From positions 1 to 38,291 of the forward strand of contig CACBVW010000012.1 in NCBI GenBank assembly GCA_902542765.1: 38,291 nt of DNA, in the 5' to 3' direction. Shown in pieces: positions 1 to 7,778 of the stretch. This DNA is from an uncultured SAR116 cluster alpha proteobacterium. GTDB taxonomy: Bacteria > Pseudomonadota > Alphaproteobacteria > Puniceispirillales > Marisalimonadaceae. The notes under the pieces are model-generated. The model saw only the letters and a program-made list of their open reading frames with translations, did not search any database and was not told the DNA's origin. Each line of letters opens with the position of its first letter. The first letter of the stretch is position 1. The position numbers and the translations under genes are program-made.

Positions 1-613
1 ATCCAAATGCCTTATATTGAGAACAACCATCAACTTTAGCACTTTCATCTAATTCTTTAGGTATATTTTGAAAAAAAGAATGAAGCATCCACAAAGTGAA
101 AGGTTGATTTATTGATACCAACACAATTATAGTCGTAGGTAAAATCCCCCATAAATTCCACTCAAAAAAAGGTGGCAGGTAACCTGCTACAAGTGTGATT
201 GGTGGCATTGATCTAAAAATAAGTGCCATTATCAAAAGCCAAAAAGTATATTTATAATTAGATCTTGAAAGTGCATACGCCCCAAGAGTCCCAATTGTTA
301 GAGAAGTAAGTACAACAAAAAAACAAACCAAAGACGTATTTATAAATGCTTTCCAAAATTCTTCTTGAACCCATGCTCCATGATAACCAACAAATGTGAA
401 AGGAGATCCATAAGTTTGTTTAGTATTTTCTCCTGTAATAGCGTTAGTCCAATTAGCTATTGAGAAAAAATCAAGCTCTACCTTAAACGATCCCCAAAAT
501 GTCCAAATGAATGGGAATGCAGCTAAAAATACCCATAAAAATATAAAAAAATAAATAATTATGCTTGATGAAGTAAGGCTGGTTTTGTTTATTTTATTAG
601 AATTAAACATCAT
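1..613 (-). CDS. Carbohydrate ABC transporter permease, MalG type (partial, 3' end beyond window)
   Basis: Inner-membrane permease of a CUT1-type sugar importer, the partner of the MalF-like protein upstream. About 204 codons are visible. The N-terminus has a hydrophobic segment (FLWVFLAAFPFIW), then a periplasmic stretch, then further membrane segments. The cytoplasmic EAA loop that docks on the ATPase begins near the window edge (ELDESAKVDGCSQYKAFG), so the C-terminal quarter is missing. Two ATG codons stand in tandem at 613 and 610; the first overlaps the TGA of the upstream permease as ATGA, which suggests translational coupling. The conserved loop and the operon make the family secure. 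The substrate cannot be read from this gene. Confidence 0.93.
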   Translation of the reverse strand, partial: MMFNSNKINKTSLTSSSIIIYFFIFLWVFLAAFPFIWTFWGSFKVELDFFSIANWTNAITGENTKQTYGSPFTFVGYHGAWVQEEFWKAFINTSLVCFFVVLTSLTIGTLGAYALSRSNYKYTFWLLIMALIFRSMPPITLVAGYLPPFFEWNLWGILPTTIIVLVSINQPFTLWMLHSFFQNIPKELDESAKVDGCSQYKAFG

Positions 614-1635
614 TTTTTAAAATCAAATTCTCTCCAAGTTTTTATAAGAACAGGTAATAGCAAAATTATTATACCAATAATGGTTAAAATAGAGGATGTG
701 GCTGCAGCAGATAATTGTCTTGTTTCACCTCCTAAATCATTGAAAATAATCCAGCTTAATGAAGTAGCATGCGCTTCTGCATTAAAACCAATAATTGGTT
801 CAAAAACTCTAAAATTATCCATTAATTGCATTAAAGTCACAAATGTAATTAACGGCATTATATGTGGTATAATTATATGTATTGTTTGTTGAAAAGTATT
901 TGCACCATCGATTTGTGCTGATTCAATTTGATCTTTGGGAAGCGTTTGTAATCCTGCGTAAAATACAATAAAAGAAAAAGGGATGGCATGCCATACACCA
1001 TACACAATTAGAGTAACCCAAGTAAGAGACGTTGAAGCTTTAAGAGATAAATTGGGATCTTCAAACGTTATTTGTAAAAAATTACCTACAATTCCTCGAC
1101 TATCAATCATCCAGAATAAAATGATAGATCCTATCAAAGGAGTAACAATCATTGGCAAAAGTGAAAAAAATATTATCAAGCCTTTTAATTTTCTATTAAT
1201 AGCATTAACACCTAATGCTATTAATAAACCTAGAAAAAGCATTATCGGGGTAACAGTAAAGGTAAAAGTTAAAGTAAAAAATATTGCTTTATAAAAAGGT
1301 AAATCACTAATTAAAGATAAAAAACTTAAAAGATTTTCTGAATTGTTCCAATGTTGTTTAACTTGCTCTAAAGCTAAATGACCTCTATCAAAATATATGT
1401 CTAAACCTACAAATTTGCCTAATGGCTTTTCATTTTTCAGCTCTTTGGTAGCTTCATGATCAATGGATGTTACTTTTTTACATCCAAAAGGATCACAATT
1501 TTCAACAGTTATTAAGATGTTTTCATGAGGAGTATGAAAGGATTGTACGACTACAGAAATAATTGGCAATGTTATAAAAAAAAACATTGCCAAAAAAGTA
1601 GGTAAAATAAACCAAAAAAAAGTTCTGTGTTTCAT
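610..1635 (-). CDS. Carbohydrate ABC transporter permease, MalF type
   Basis: First permease of the sugar importer, 341 aa, inner membrane. Residues 7-30 form the first membrane segment. A periplasmic insert of roughly 80 residues follows, with a close cysteine pair (C47 and C52, in NCDPFGC). Further membrane segments run from about 117 to the C-terminus. The EAA loop is at about 237-262 (IESAQIDGANTF, then a P-rich end), which is the contact site for the ATPase. It follows the binding-protein gene after a 42-base gap holding a stem-loop, and overlaps the MalG-type gene by 4 bases. Large periplasmic inserts after TM1 are known in MalF-type proteins. Substrate unknown. Confidence 0.95.
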   Translation of the reverse strand: MKHRTFFWFILPTFLAMFFFITLPIISVVVQSFHTPHENILITVENCDPFGCKKVTSIDHEATKELKNEKPLGKFVGLDIYFDRGHLALEQVKQHWNNSENLLSFLSLISDLPFYKAIFFTLTFTFTVTPIMLFLGLLIALGVNAINRKLKGLIIFFSLLPMIVTPLIGSIILFWMIDSRGIVGNFLQITFEDPNLSLKASTSLTWVTLIVYGVWHAIPFSFIVFYAGLQTLPKDQIESAQIDGANTFQQTIHIIIPHIMPLITFVTLMQLMDNFRVFEPIIGFNAEAHATSLSWIIFNDLGGETRQLSAAATSSILTIIGIIILLLPVLIKTWREFDFKK

Positions 1636-1638
1636 GAT

Positions 1639-1669
1639 AAAAAAACTAGAGAGTTTTCACCTCTCTAGT
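1639..1669 (-). terminator. Stem-loop with T-tract between binding-protein and permease genes (partial terminator/attenuator)
   Basis: A perfect 9-bp inverted repeat (ACTAGAGAG at 1645-1653 and CTCTCTAGT at 1661-1669) encloses a 7-base loop. On the minus strand it is followed at once by a run of T (1639-1644) and then by the permease start codon at 1635. This has the form of a Rho-independent terminator. Since the permease genes must also be expressed, it most likely acts as a leaky terminator or an mRNA 3'-end stabiliser that leaves more binding protein than permease, as between malE and malF in enteric bacteria. The function is inferred. Confidence 0.75.
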
Positions 1670-1677
1670 CAATATTT

Positions 1678-2904
1678 TTATAGAAAACCTTTTTCTTTGG
1701 CAGATGCTCTATAAGCATCCTCAATATCAGATAAAGTTTTATCCGCTGTTTCTTTTCCCTGCATAAAATCAGCTATTTCTTTACCTATAGCAGAATGCAT
1801 CAAACCAGCATAAGGCAACATCGGATAAGGTGTTGTATTCATTTTTGCAGCAGCAAAAACACCTCTTGCAGCATCGGTAGGTTTATATCCTTCAATAAGC
1901 CATACTGCTTGCTTTCTTATGTCTTCATTATCTAATATCGATGGTCTTATAGCATTAGTCATTGCAATAAAAGTGGCTTCTGCTTCCTCATCGCTAATTT
2001 TCTTTGCAACTGTCCAACCATCCCAAAATAATGTTGAAGCAGGAGTTTTACCACCACCTACTGTCATTGGGCCAGCAATGTCCATACCATTTTTAACTTC
2101 CATACTAACTCCATCTGCATCTACTAAGGTAGCAGCTCTACTTCCCCACATATTCATGATAGCAACATTACCCGCTCTAAATTCAGCATTCGTTGCATTA
2201 CTATCATGGGTAAGAAAATCAGGATTCATATATTCTGACAAAGATTTCATCATTTTTAACGCTTTAACACCAGCATCAGAATTTACATTTGGTTCTGCTG
2301 AATTCCCTTTAAAATGAGATCCTCCGTAGCCTATAAACATATTATTGAATTCTTGGGCTAAATTCCAGCCAGCCTTATATGCTCCACCAACAGGATTTTT
2401 AACTAAACCAGCCGCTCTAATTTTTTTGGCTGCAGCCAACATTTCTTCATATGTTTTGGGTACGTCAATATTTAATTTCTTTAAGATATCCTTTCTATAT
2501 ACAAGATGCTGGGCATTTGCCATGAAAGCAACTGCCATTATTTTTCCATCGATAGTAATAAGTTGATTTTTCTTAAGACCTTTTCCATGCTTATTCACAA
2601 GATCATCAAGTGGTCTAATTAAATCATTATTTAATAAAGCAACGATAGATGTGTTTGCAACTATTGCTGAAGTATACTCAGCAGGTTTACTACTCATACC
2701 AGCTACATTTATTTTTTGGTGATCAGCCGTCAAATTAGCTGTCACTTTTGCTCCCTTACATTCTTTAGCTCCAGCCCCAACAGTCTGAATTGCAGGAAAT
2801 TCATTGCCCACAATACTAACTCTAGCCGAAATACTACAAGCAAATGCAGAACTAGAAGCTAAAAAAAACAATATACTAAAAACTTTAATTAATAATAACT
2901 TCAT
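1678..2904 (-). CDS. Extracellular solute-binding protein, family 1 (sugar ABC importer)
   Basis: Periplasmic receptor of the importer, 408 aa. Residues 1-22 are a typical Sec signal peptide (basic MKLLLIK, hydrophobic core, then AFA before C23). The AFA-C site fits signal peptidase I better than a lipobox. C23 and C49 could form a disulfide near the mature N-terminus. The body has the family 1 pattern: an N-terminal lobe with TIDGKIMAVAF, a central YEEMLAAAKKI helix, and tryptophan-rich binding segments (NMWGSRA, FWDGWTVAKK). The ATG overlaps the TGA of the ATPase gene (ATGA) and has a strong AAGGAG Shine-Dalgarno at 2910-2915, within the upstream reading frame. The ligand is probably a sugar or polyol; this is inferred from the family only. 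Confidence 0.93.
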   Translation of the reverse strand: MKLLLIKVFSILFFLASSSAFACSISARVSIVGNEFPAIQTVGAGAKECKGAKVTANLTADHQKINVAGMSSKPAEYTSAIVANTSIVALLNNDLIRPLDDLVNKHGKGLKKNQLITIDGKIMAVAFMANAQHLVYRKDILKKLNIDVPKTYEEMLAAAKKIRAAGLVKNPVGGAYKAGWNLAQEFNNMFIGYGGSHFKGNSAEPNVNSDAGVKALKMMKSLSEYMNPDFLTHDSNATNAEFRAGNVAIMNMWGSRAATLVDADGVSMEVKNGMDIAGPMTVGGGKTPASTLFWDGWTVAKKISDEEAEATFIAMTNAIRPSILDNEDIRKQAVWLIEGYKPTDAARGVFAAAKMNTTPYPMLPYAGLMHSAIGKEIADFMQGKETADKTLSDIEDAYRASAKEKGFL

Positions 2905-3968
2905 TTTTTCTCCTTATTAAGATTTATATTAAAACCATTTTCGACATCAAAAATCTGACATTTTGACGAATTAATTAATATATTTACAATATCTCCTATT
3001 GACGCTTCAAAATCATTGTTAACTTTAACAGAAACAAATGAATCTTCAATTTTTAAAGTGACCATAATTGCATCCCCTAAAAGCTCTATAGAAAATATAG
3101 GACCTTTTATATTCCCCTTTTTACTTTTAGTTATTGTGGCATCTTCGGCACGAAAACCAAGGTAATATTTATCATCTTTGTAGTTAAAATTTTTGATAAT
3201 TATATTTTTAGATATAAATTGACCTTCTCTAATTTTACCTTTAATTAAATTCATAGGGGGATTTCCAATAAAAGAAGCTACAAATGTATTAATTGGCTTA
3301 TCATAAATTTGTTTAGGTGTTCCGATTTGTTGAATTATACCCTTATTCATCACAACAACTCTATCTGCTAAAGTCATAGCTTCAATTTGATCATGAGTAA
3401 CGTAGATAGTAGTTACTTGTAATTTATTTTGTAAATGTTTTATCTGTGCTCTTGTAGAAACTCTTAATTTTGCATCTAAATTTGATAGAGGTTCATCCAT
3501 TAAAAAAACATTAGGTTTCCTAACAAGCGCTCTAGCAAGAGCAACCCTCTGTTTCTGACCACCAGATAGTTCTGCTGGTTTTCTATGACAAAAATCATTG
3601 AGTTCAACCATCCTAATGGCCTTCATCACTAAGTCATCATGTTTATTCTTAGGAACTTTCCTAATTTTGAGAGGAAAACGAACGTTTTCATAAACTGTCA
3701 TATTTGGATACAAACCATATGATTGGAATACCATAGAAACATCTCTATCTTTTGGCTCTAAATCATTAACAATCCTAGAGCCAATTTTGATAACGCCCTC
3801 AGATAAATCTTCTAATCCAGCAATCATTCTCATAGTTGTAGTTTTGCCGCACCCAGATGGGCCAAGTAAAACAAGAAATTCTTGGTCCTTTATAACAAGA
3901 TTAAAATCTACAACAGCACTAAAATTACCCCAACTTTTATGAACATTTATTAATTCAATTTCAGCCAT
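2901..3968 (-). CDS. Sugar ABC transporter ATP-binding protein, UgpC/MalK/MsmX type
   Basis: Cytoplasmic ATPase that powers the importer, 355 aa, the usual length for MalK/UgpC proteins. Walker A is at 36-43 (GPSGCGKT), the ABC signature LSGGQKQR at about 134-141, Walker B with the catalytic glutamate at 154-160 (VFLMDEP), then the D-loop SNLDAKLR and the switch histidine in VTHDQ. The C-terminal third (from about 240) is a TOBE/OB regulatory domain, including the GFRAEDATI segment typical of this family. It begins 9 bases after the HAD-like gene and overlaps the binding-protein start by 4 bases. MalK-type ATPases can serve several importers, but this one sits with its own partners. Confidence 0.95.
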   Translation of the reverse strand: MAEIELINVHKSWGNFSAVVDFNLVIKDQEFLVLLGPSGCGKTTTMRMIAGLEDLSEGVIKIGSRIVNDLEPKDRDVSMVFQSYGLYPNMTVYENVRFPLKIRKVPKNKHDDLVMKAIRMVELNDFCHRKPAELSGGQKQRVALARALVRKPNVFLMDEPLSNLDAKLRVSTRAQIKHLQNKLQVTTIYVTHDQIEAMTLADRVVVMNKGIIQQIGTPKQIYDKPINTFVASFIGNPPMNLIKGKIREGQFISKNIIIKNFNYKDDKYYLGFRAEDATITKSKKGNIKGPIFSIELLGDAIMVTLKIEDSFVSVKVNNDFEASIGDIVNILINSSKCQIFDVENGFNINLNKEKK

Positions 3969-3977
3969 AAACTAAAC

Positions 3978-4631
3978 TTATCTTTCTTCAAAAAAATTTT
4001 TTATAGATTTGAAAACATCATATGTAATTTTATCATTTTCACTGAATGGTGTATACTCACCTGGGTAAAACAATGTGCATAAATCTGCTTTAATTGAAGA
4101 TTCACAACTTTCTATTGTGTTTTCGATCGAAATAGAATTCAAACGATCTAGATTAAGTTTTTCTAATGCATAATTATATATATCTGGGTGAGGTTTTCTA
4201 TTTGAAACATCCTCATCTGAAGTAATTAAATCAAATTTAGAAAAATCAATATACTCTGAAAGATTGTCTTTTATAAGATCCAAGGTTAATTTATTGGTAG
4301 TTGTAATAAAGCCGATTTTAATATGATTTTTTAACCCGTAATCAATTGCTTCTAAAATTCCTTTTCTTGGTTTTAAATTATTTTTTGATAAAAATTTAAA
4401 ATGTTTAACTTTTAAATCATGTATTTTTTCAATATCGTTTTGATTTAAATTATAATTTGAGTATTCAGCAATTCTATTTAATCCTCCAGGTTTTTGTAAC
4501 AATTTTATATAATTTGCAACATTCCAGTACCAATCTAATCCAAACTCCTTAAAAGCCTCATTAAATGCTCTTCTTTGGATTTCTGAACTTTCTGCTAAAA
4601 CACCAATGGATCCGAAAAAAATAGATTTCAT
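3978..4631 (-). CDS. HAD-like protein (CbbY/phosphoglucomutase-like fold) lacking catalytic aspartates
   Basis: The first gene of the importer operon, 217 aa. The length and layout match HAD subfamily IA phosphatases/mutases: motif I region at 4-14, helical cap at about 15-85, motif II at 107-112 (GFITTT), motif III lysine K146 in RKPHPD, motif IV region at 168-175. The catalytic residues are changed. Motif I reads FFGSIGVL, so the nucleophile aspartate is G7 and the acid/base aspartate is I9. Motif IV has E170-N171 where acidic metal ligands are expected. Phosphatase activity of the usual kind is therefore doubtful. I recall related FGSIG-type proteins next to sugar importers in other alphaproteobacteria, but could not check. 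It may be a regulator, binding protein or altered enzyme. Confidence 0.85.
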   Translation of the reverse strand: MKSIFFGSIGVLAESSEIQRRAFNEAFKEFGLDWYWNVANYIKLLQKPGGLNRIAEYSNYNLNQNDIEKIHDLKVKHFKFLSKNNLKPRKGILEAIDYGLKNHIKIGFITTTNKLTLDLIKDNLSEYIDFSKFDLITSDEDVSNRKPHPDIYNYALEKLNLDRLNSISIENTIESCESSIKADLCTLFYPGEYTPFSENDKITYDVFKSIKNFFEER

Positions 4632-4688
4632 AATAAGTTAATCATTAAACACATAAAGTTATTAATAAAGAAAAAACTTTTTTAAATA

Positions 4689-4719
4689 TTGATACTTCTG
4701 ACTTAATTTCATTTATAAT
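4689..4719 (+). promoter_or_regulatory. Candidate sigma70-type promoter for the RraA-family gene
   Basis: A perfect TATAAT lies at 4714-4719 and a TTGATA at 4689-4694. The 19-base spacer is long. The element sits in the 150-base divergent gap between the importer operon and the RraA-family gene and would give a leader of roughly 55 bases. Perfect TATAAT words are common by chance in AT-rich DNA, so this is only a candidate. Confidence 0.3.
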
Positions 4720-4781
4720 ATGATGTTAATTTAGAATTACATTTTTAGTCTTTTTTTAATTTAACTATTAGAAAGTATTAA

Positions 4782-5433
4782 ATGGACGAAATTTCTATTG
4801 AAGCAATCTTTTTAAAACACCCTACGTCTTTAATATCAGATGCATTAGATGAACTTAATATCAATGGTGCAATCTCAGGAGTATTCCCTCAAAGGTATGA
4901 TCAAGGAGGAATTGCAGGTAGAGCACTTCCTGTAAAATTTAGTAAAAAATCTTCTGATCCTGAAGCTTGGAGATTTGGTGGAGGTGTTGGAAAACCTCTA
5001 GAGCAAGTGCTCAAAACCATGTCAGCTGGGAAAATCATTATAATGGATCTTGATGGAGCTATTAATGCTACAGCATGGGGAGGATTAGCTTCTAAATTAG
5101 CTCAAAAAAAGGTGTTTTAGAACAATTATGCATGGAACGTGTCGAGACGTAGAAGAAATTCGTGAATGTGGTTATCCAGTATGGGCGAAAGGTGTATGTC
5201 CGAGAAGAAGCCGAAATGATTTTACATTTGGTAGTATTAATGAACCAATTGTAATTACTGGTGTTAATATTAAAAAGAACGACATAATAGTTGCTGATCA
5301 GTCTGGAGTGGTTTGTATTCCTGAAGAATTGATAACAAAAACTTTAAATTTACTTAAAAAAATTTCTAAACAAGAAGAAATATTAGAGGATCAAGTTTTA
5401 AAAAACGATGTGCAGGATTGGGATGAGTTATGA
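4782..5433 (+). pseudogene. RraA-family gene (HMG/CHA aldolase-like) split by frameshift
   Basis: Two adjacent reading frames form one RraA-family protein. The first (4782-5120, 112 aa) carries the N-terminal half, with MDLDGAINATAWGGLASKLA near its end. The second (5128-5433, 101 aa) starts at MHGTCRDVEEI, the RraA active-site region with the conserved Arg-Asp, and continues with YPVWAKGVCPRRSRNDFTFG. The frames differ by +1. Adding one base to the A-run at 5104-5110 (or the next G pair) and one G at about 5119 restores KKGVLGTIMHG, which joins the halves as in intact relatives. Both changes are one-base homopolymer losses, so either a decayed gene or a sequencing error fits. RraA-like folds include 4-hydroxy-4-methyl-2-oxoglutarate aldolases and RNase E inhibitors; the divergent importer suggests a catabolic role. 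Confidence 0.85.
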
Positions 5434-5625
5434 TTAGAGAAAAAACCTCTGGAACAAGTTTGACCCTGCTATTTAGTCCTTTTTATAATCTTAATTTTTG
5501 TTTAAATTTTAATCACTTTTTAAGAAAAGATTATTATTTTATCACCAAGAACTAAGTTAATAAAGGCTACTTGATAACAGTGGATTCATTTGTTTTTATT
5601 AAATTTTTAAAATAGAGGGTTTATA

Positions 5626-5874
5626 ATGTCTATAAAAATTTCAGTTGTTGAAAAGAAATTAGTTGAAACAGTTAACCAATACAATCTTGACGAATATTAC
5701 ATTAATGAGAGTTATGGTTCTATTGAAAGATTTAATCAAATTGTTAATGGCGAAACATTAAAAAATAATGAAAAACCTTTAACAGATTTTCTAAGTGAAA
5801 TTAGACCTAATAATATCTTACATTTGCGACCAAAAGGTAATAATACAAACGTTGAAATTAAATATGGGTATTAA
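5626..5874 (+). CDS. Small hypothetical protein (82 aa)
   Basis: Not recognised. The 82-residue product starts at ATG with a plausible purine-rich ribosome site (AGAGGG, about 7 bases upstream). It is soluble, with mixed charge, no signal peptide and no membrane segment. The C-terminal part (FLSEIRPNNILHLRPKG) has a composition typical of real protein rather than of random AT-rich sequence, and an open frame this long is unlikely by chance in DNA where stops are frequent. It stands alone after a 192-base gap in which I see nothing, and its stop lies 5 bases from the stop of the convergent cyclase gene. A gene remnant is possible. Confidence 0.55.
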   Translation: MSIKISVVEKKLVETVNQYNLDEYYINESYGSIERFNQIVNGETLKNNEKPLTDFLSEIRPNNILHLRPKGNNTNVEIKYGY

Positions 5875-5879
5875 TTAAT

Positions 5880-7778
5880 TTATTCAAAACCATATTTTAT
5901 CAAAATATCCGTAATGTATGGGTAGGTATTTAAATGTTGATTTTGTTTTTTAAGTGCAAACTTAATTTTTGATAAATGTTTATCTTTTAAAAAATTTTTA
6001 ACAAAATCTAAATGTTTTTTCGCTATGTCAGATTTGCCTAATGAGTCATACGCTAGACCTAAATGCAGATTCCACCAAACAAATTTTTTATGCTGTAAAG
6101 GTTCTAAAACATCTATAACTTTTGATCTTTCTTCACTTGTTTGATAACACTGAGCTAAAAGATAATTATCCCAGGTAGCATAATTTCCAGTATCCAGTTC
6201 GTAAGCTTTTTTTCCAATTTCCCAACAACCTCTTTGAAATTGACACCTATCTTTCTTTGCTGTTATAAATTTTTCTGTACTTTTAAATATATCCTCTTTT
6301 TCACAATTTCCACCATAAGCCAAACTATAGCCAATCTTACCAAGTAAATGAGGTCTATCTCCAGCTAGTGTGTAAGCTTTTTCAGCAACATTAAACATTT
6401 CTTGCCAATTATTATTATAAAATTCGATCTGTAATTTTGCTGAATAACCAAACGCATGCTCAGGATCTAAAATAAGACCTTGGTTAATCTCTTTAGATGC
6501 ATCTTCAAGCATATATTTGAATTCGTCAGTCATTGAAAATGACGAATATTGTGCCCGTTTTCGATCAGCCAACCATATCCATGCATCAGCGTAATTAGGA
6601 TCTTTTCTTATTGATTTTTCCAAACATTCAATTGCTTTTGGATTTAATGATGGAGTCACAGCTCCTCTAGCCAAGTTAATACATTCATAAATTGATATAT
6701 CATCTGTACTGGAGGAGGCAATTTTTTGGTTTATATCCTTTGATAAGACAGCCCCTGCTCCAACAAGTTCATTTATAATTTGTTTGATAATCTCATCTTG
6801 TAATTTAAATATATTTTTACCTGTTAAGTCTCTATCATATGTCTCTGACCAAACATTTGATATGTTCTTACCATCTATAAGATCGACCTTGACTCTAAGC
6901 ATGTTATCAATCTGCATTATGTTACCATCAACTAAATATGAGGCATTTGTGGATTTAGTAACCTCTTTAAGATCTTTTGGTATTTTTTTTAAATTTAATA
7001 TATTCAGTGACTTAGATGATTTAGTTAATTTAGATCCTAAATCTTGGGATATGCCAAGAGCTAGCAGTTTTTCTTTTTGAGTTTCGCTTAAGCTTTTAAA
7101 TGGCAGTATGACAATCTTACTGCTATCTAATTTAGTTTCTGTGTCTAACACACCGGAGAAGAACAGTCCTATAAAGACGGCAGCTATAGCCCCTCCTATC
7201 ATAGCTAGCAACTTGGTGTTCGATGATTGTGTCTTAAGCTTTCTCTTTTGTGATGGGTCTAACAACAGATCATAAGCATGGAATTGGTTTTGTTTTACCT
7301 TTTGCGTGCCAAGGTCATTGAACTCATACTTTGTTTTGTTAGCAACAAGATCATAAACATTCTTGGATATTGTTATTCCGCCTGGTTGAGCAAGAGCTTC
7401 TAACCTAGCTGCTACATTAACACCATCTCCCATAAGATTGGCATCACCTTGTTTTACAACATCACCCATATTTATACCTATACGGTATTCTAATTTAACT
7501 TCAGTTGTATCTTTGTCATTGCGAGCTCTAATCTGTTTTTGGAACTCTACAGCCGTATTAACGGCAGCAACAGCACTTGGAAATTCTGCAAATACAGAGT
7601 CCCCTCCTGTATTAAATATACGGCCTTTTTGTTTTTTAATAAGGGGTTCTATGATCTTATTACAGTCATTTAAACTGGCTAGAGTAGCATCCTCATCTTT
7701 TTCCATGTGTTTGCTATAGCCAACTACGTCAGTGGCAAATATGACTGCTATCTTACGGTCTATGTCTGATGAACTCAT
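5880..7778 (-). CDS. Class III adenylate/guanylate cyclase with TM segment, TolB-like domain and TPR repeats
   Basis: Makes a cyclic nucleotide, probably cAMP, 632 aa. The class III catalytic domain spans about 8-172. Metal-binding aspartates are D17 (FATDVVGYS) and D60 (TGGDSVFAEF); the transition-state pair is N121 and R125 in GDGVNVAARLE. One membrane segment lies at about 189-210. Residues 220-340 resemble the TolB/FlgO N-terminal fold (KIVILPFKSLS). The rest is TPR-like, with NPKAIECLEKSIRKDPNYAD as one clear unit. One TM places the cyclase in the cytoplasm and the TolB/TPR part in the periplasm, which suggests a sensor. Rhizobia and other alphaproteobacteria hold many such proteins; the input signal is unknown. 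It is monocistronic. Confidence 0.9.
   Translation of the reverse strand: MSSSDIDRKIAVIFATDVVGYSKHMEKDEDATLASLNDCNKIIEPLIKKQKGRIFNTGGDSVFAEFPSAVAAVNTAVEFQKQIRARNDKDTTEVKLEYRIGINMGDVVKQGDANLMGDGVNVAARLEALAQPGGITISKNVYDLVANKTKYEFNDLGTQKVKQNQFHAYDLLLDPSQKRKLKTQSSNTKLLAMIGGAIAAVFIGLFFSGVLDTETKLDSSKIVILPFKSLSETQKEKLLALGISQDLGSKLTKSSKSLNILNLKKIPKDLKEVTKSTNASYLVDGNIMQIDNMLRVKVDLIDGKNISNVWSETYDRDLTGKNIFKLQDEIIKQIINELVGAGAVLSKDINQKIASSSTDDISIYECINLARGAVTPSLNPKAIECLEKSIRKDPNYADAWIWLADRKRAQYSSFSMTDEFKYMLEDASKEINQGLILDPEHAFGYSAKLQIEFYNNNWQEMFNVAEKAYTLAGDRPHLLGKIGYSLAYGGNCEKEDIFKSTEKFITAKKDRCQFQRGCWEIGKKAYELDTGNYATWDNYLLAQCYQTSEERSKVIDVLEPLQHKKFVWWNLHLGLAYDSLGKSDIAKKHLDFVKNFLKDKHLSKIKFALKKQNQHLNTYPYITDILIKYGFE

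Noticed and set aside
983-1294. Plus-strand open frame of 103 codons opposite the MalF-type gene
   Set aside because: It is the complement of a membrane-protein gene with clear family motifs on the minus strand; its own product has no recognisable features.
7438-7719. Plus-strand open frame of 93 codons opposite the cyclase domain
   Set aside because: It overlaps the conserved catalytic domain on the other strand, whose motifs leave no doubt about the true coding frame.
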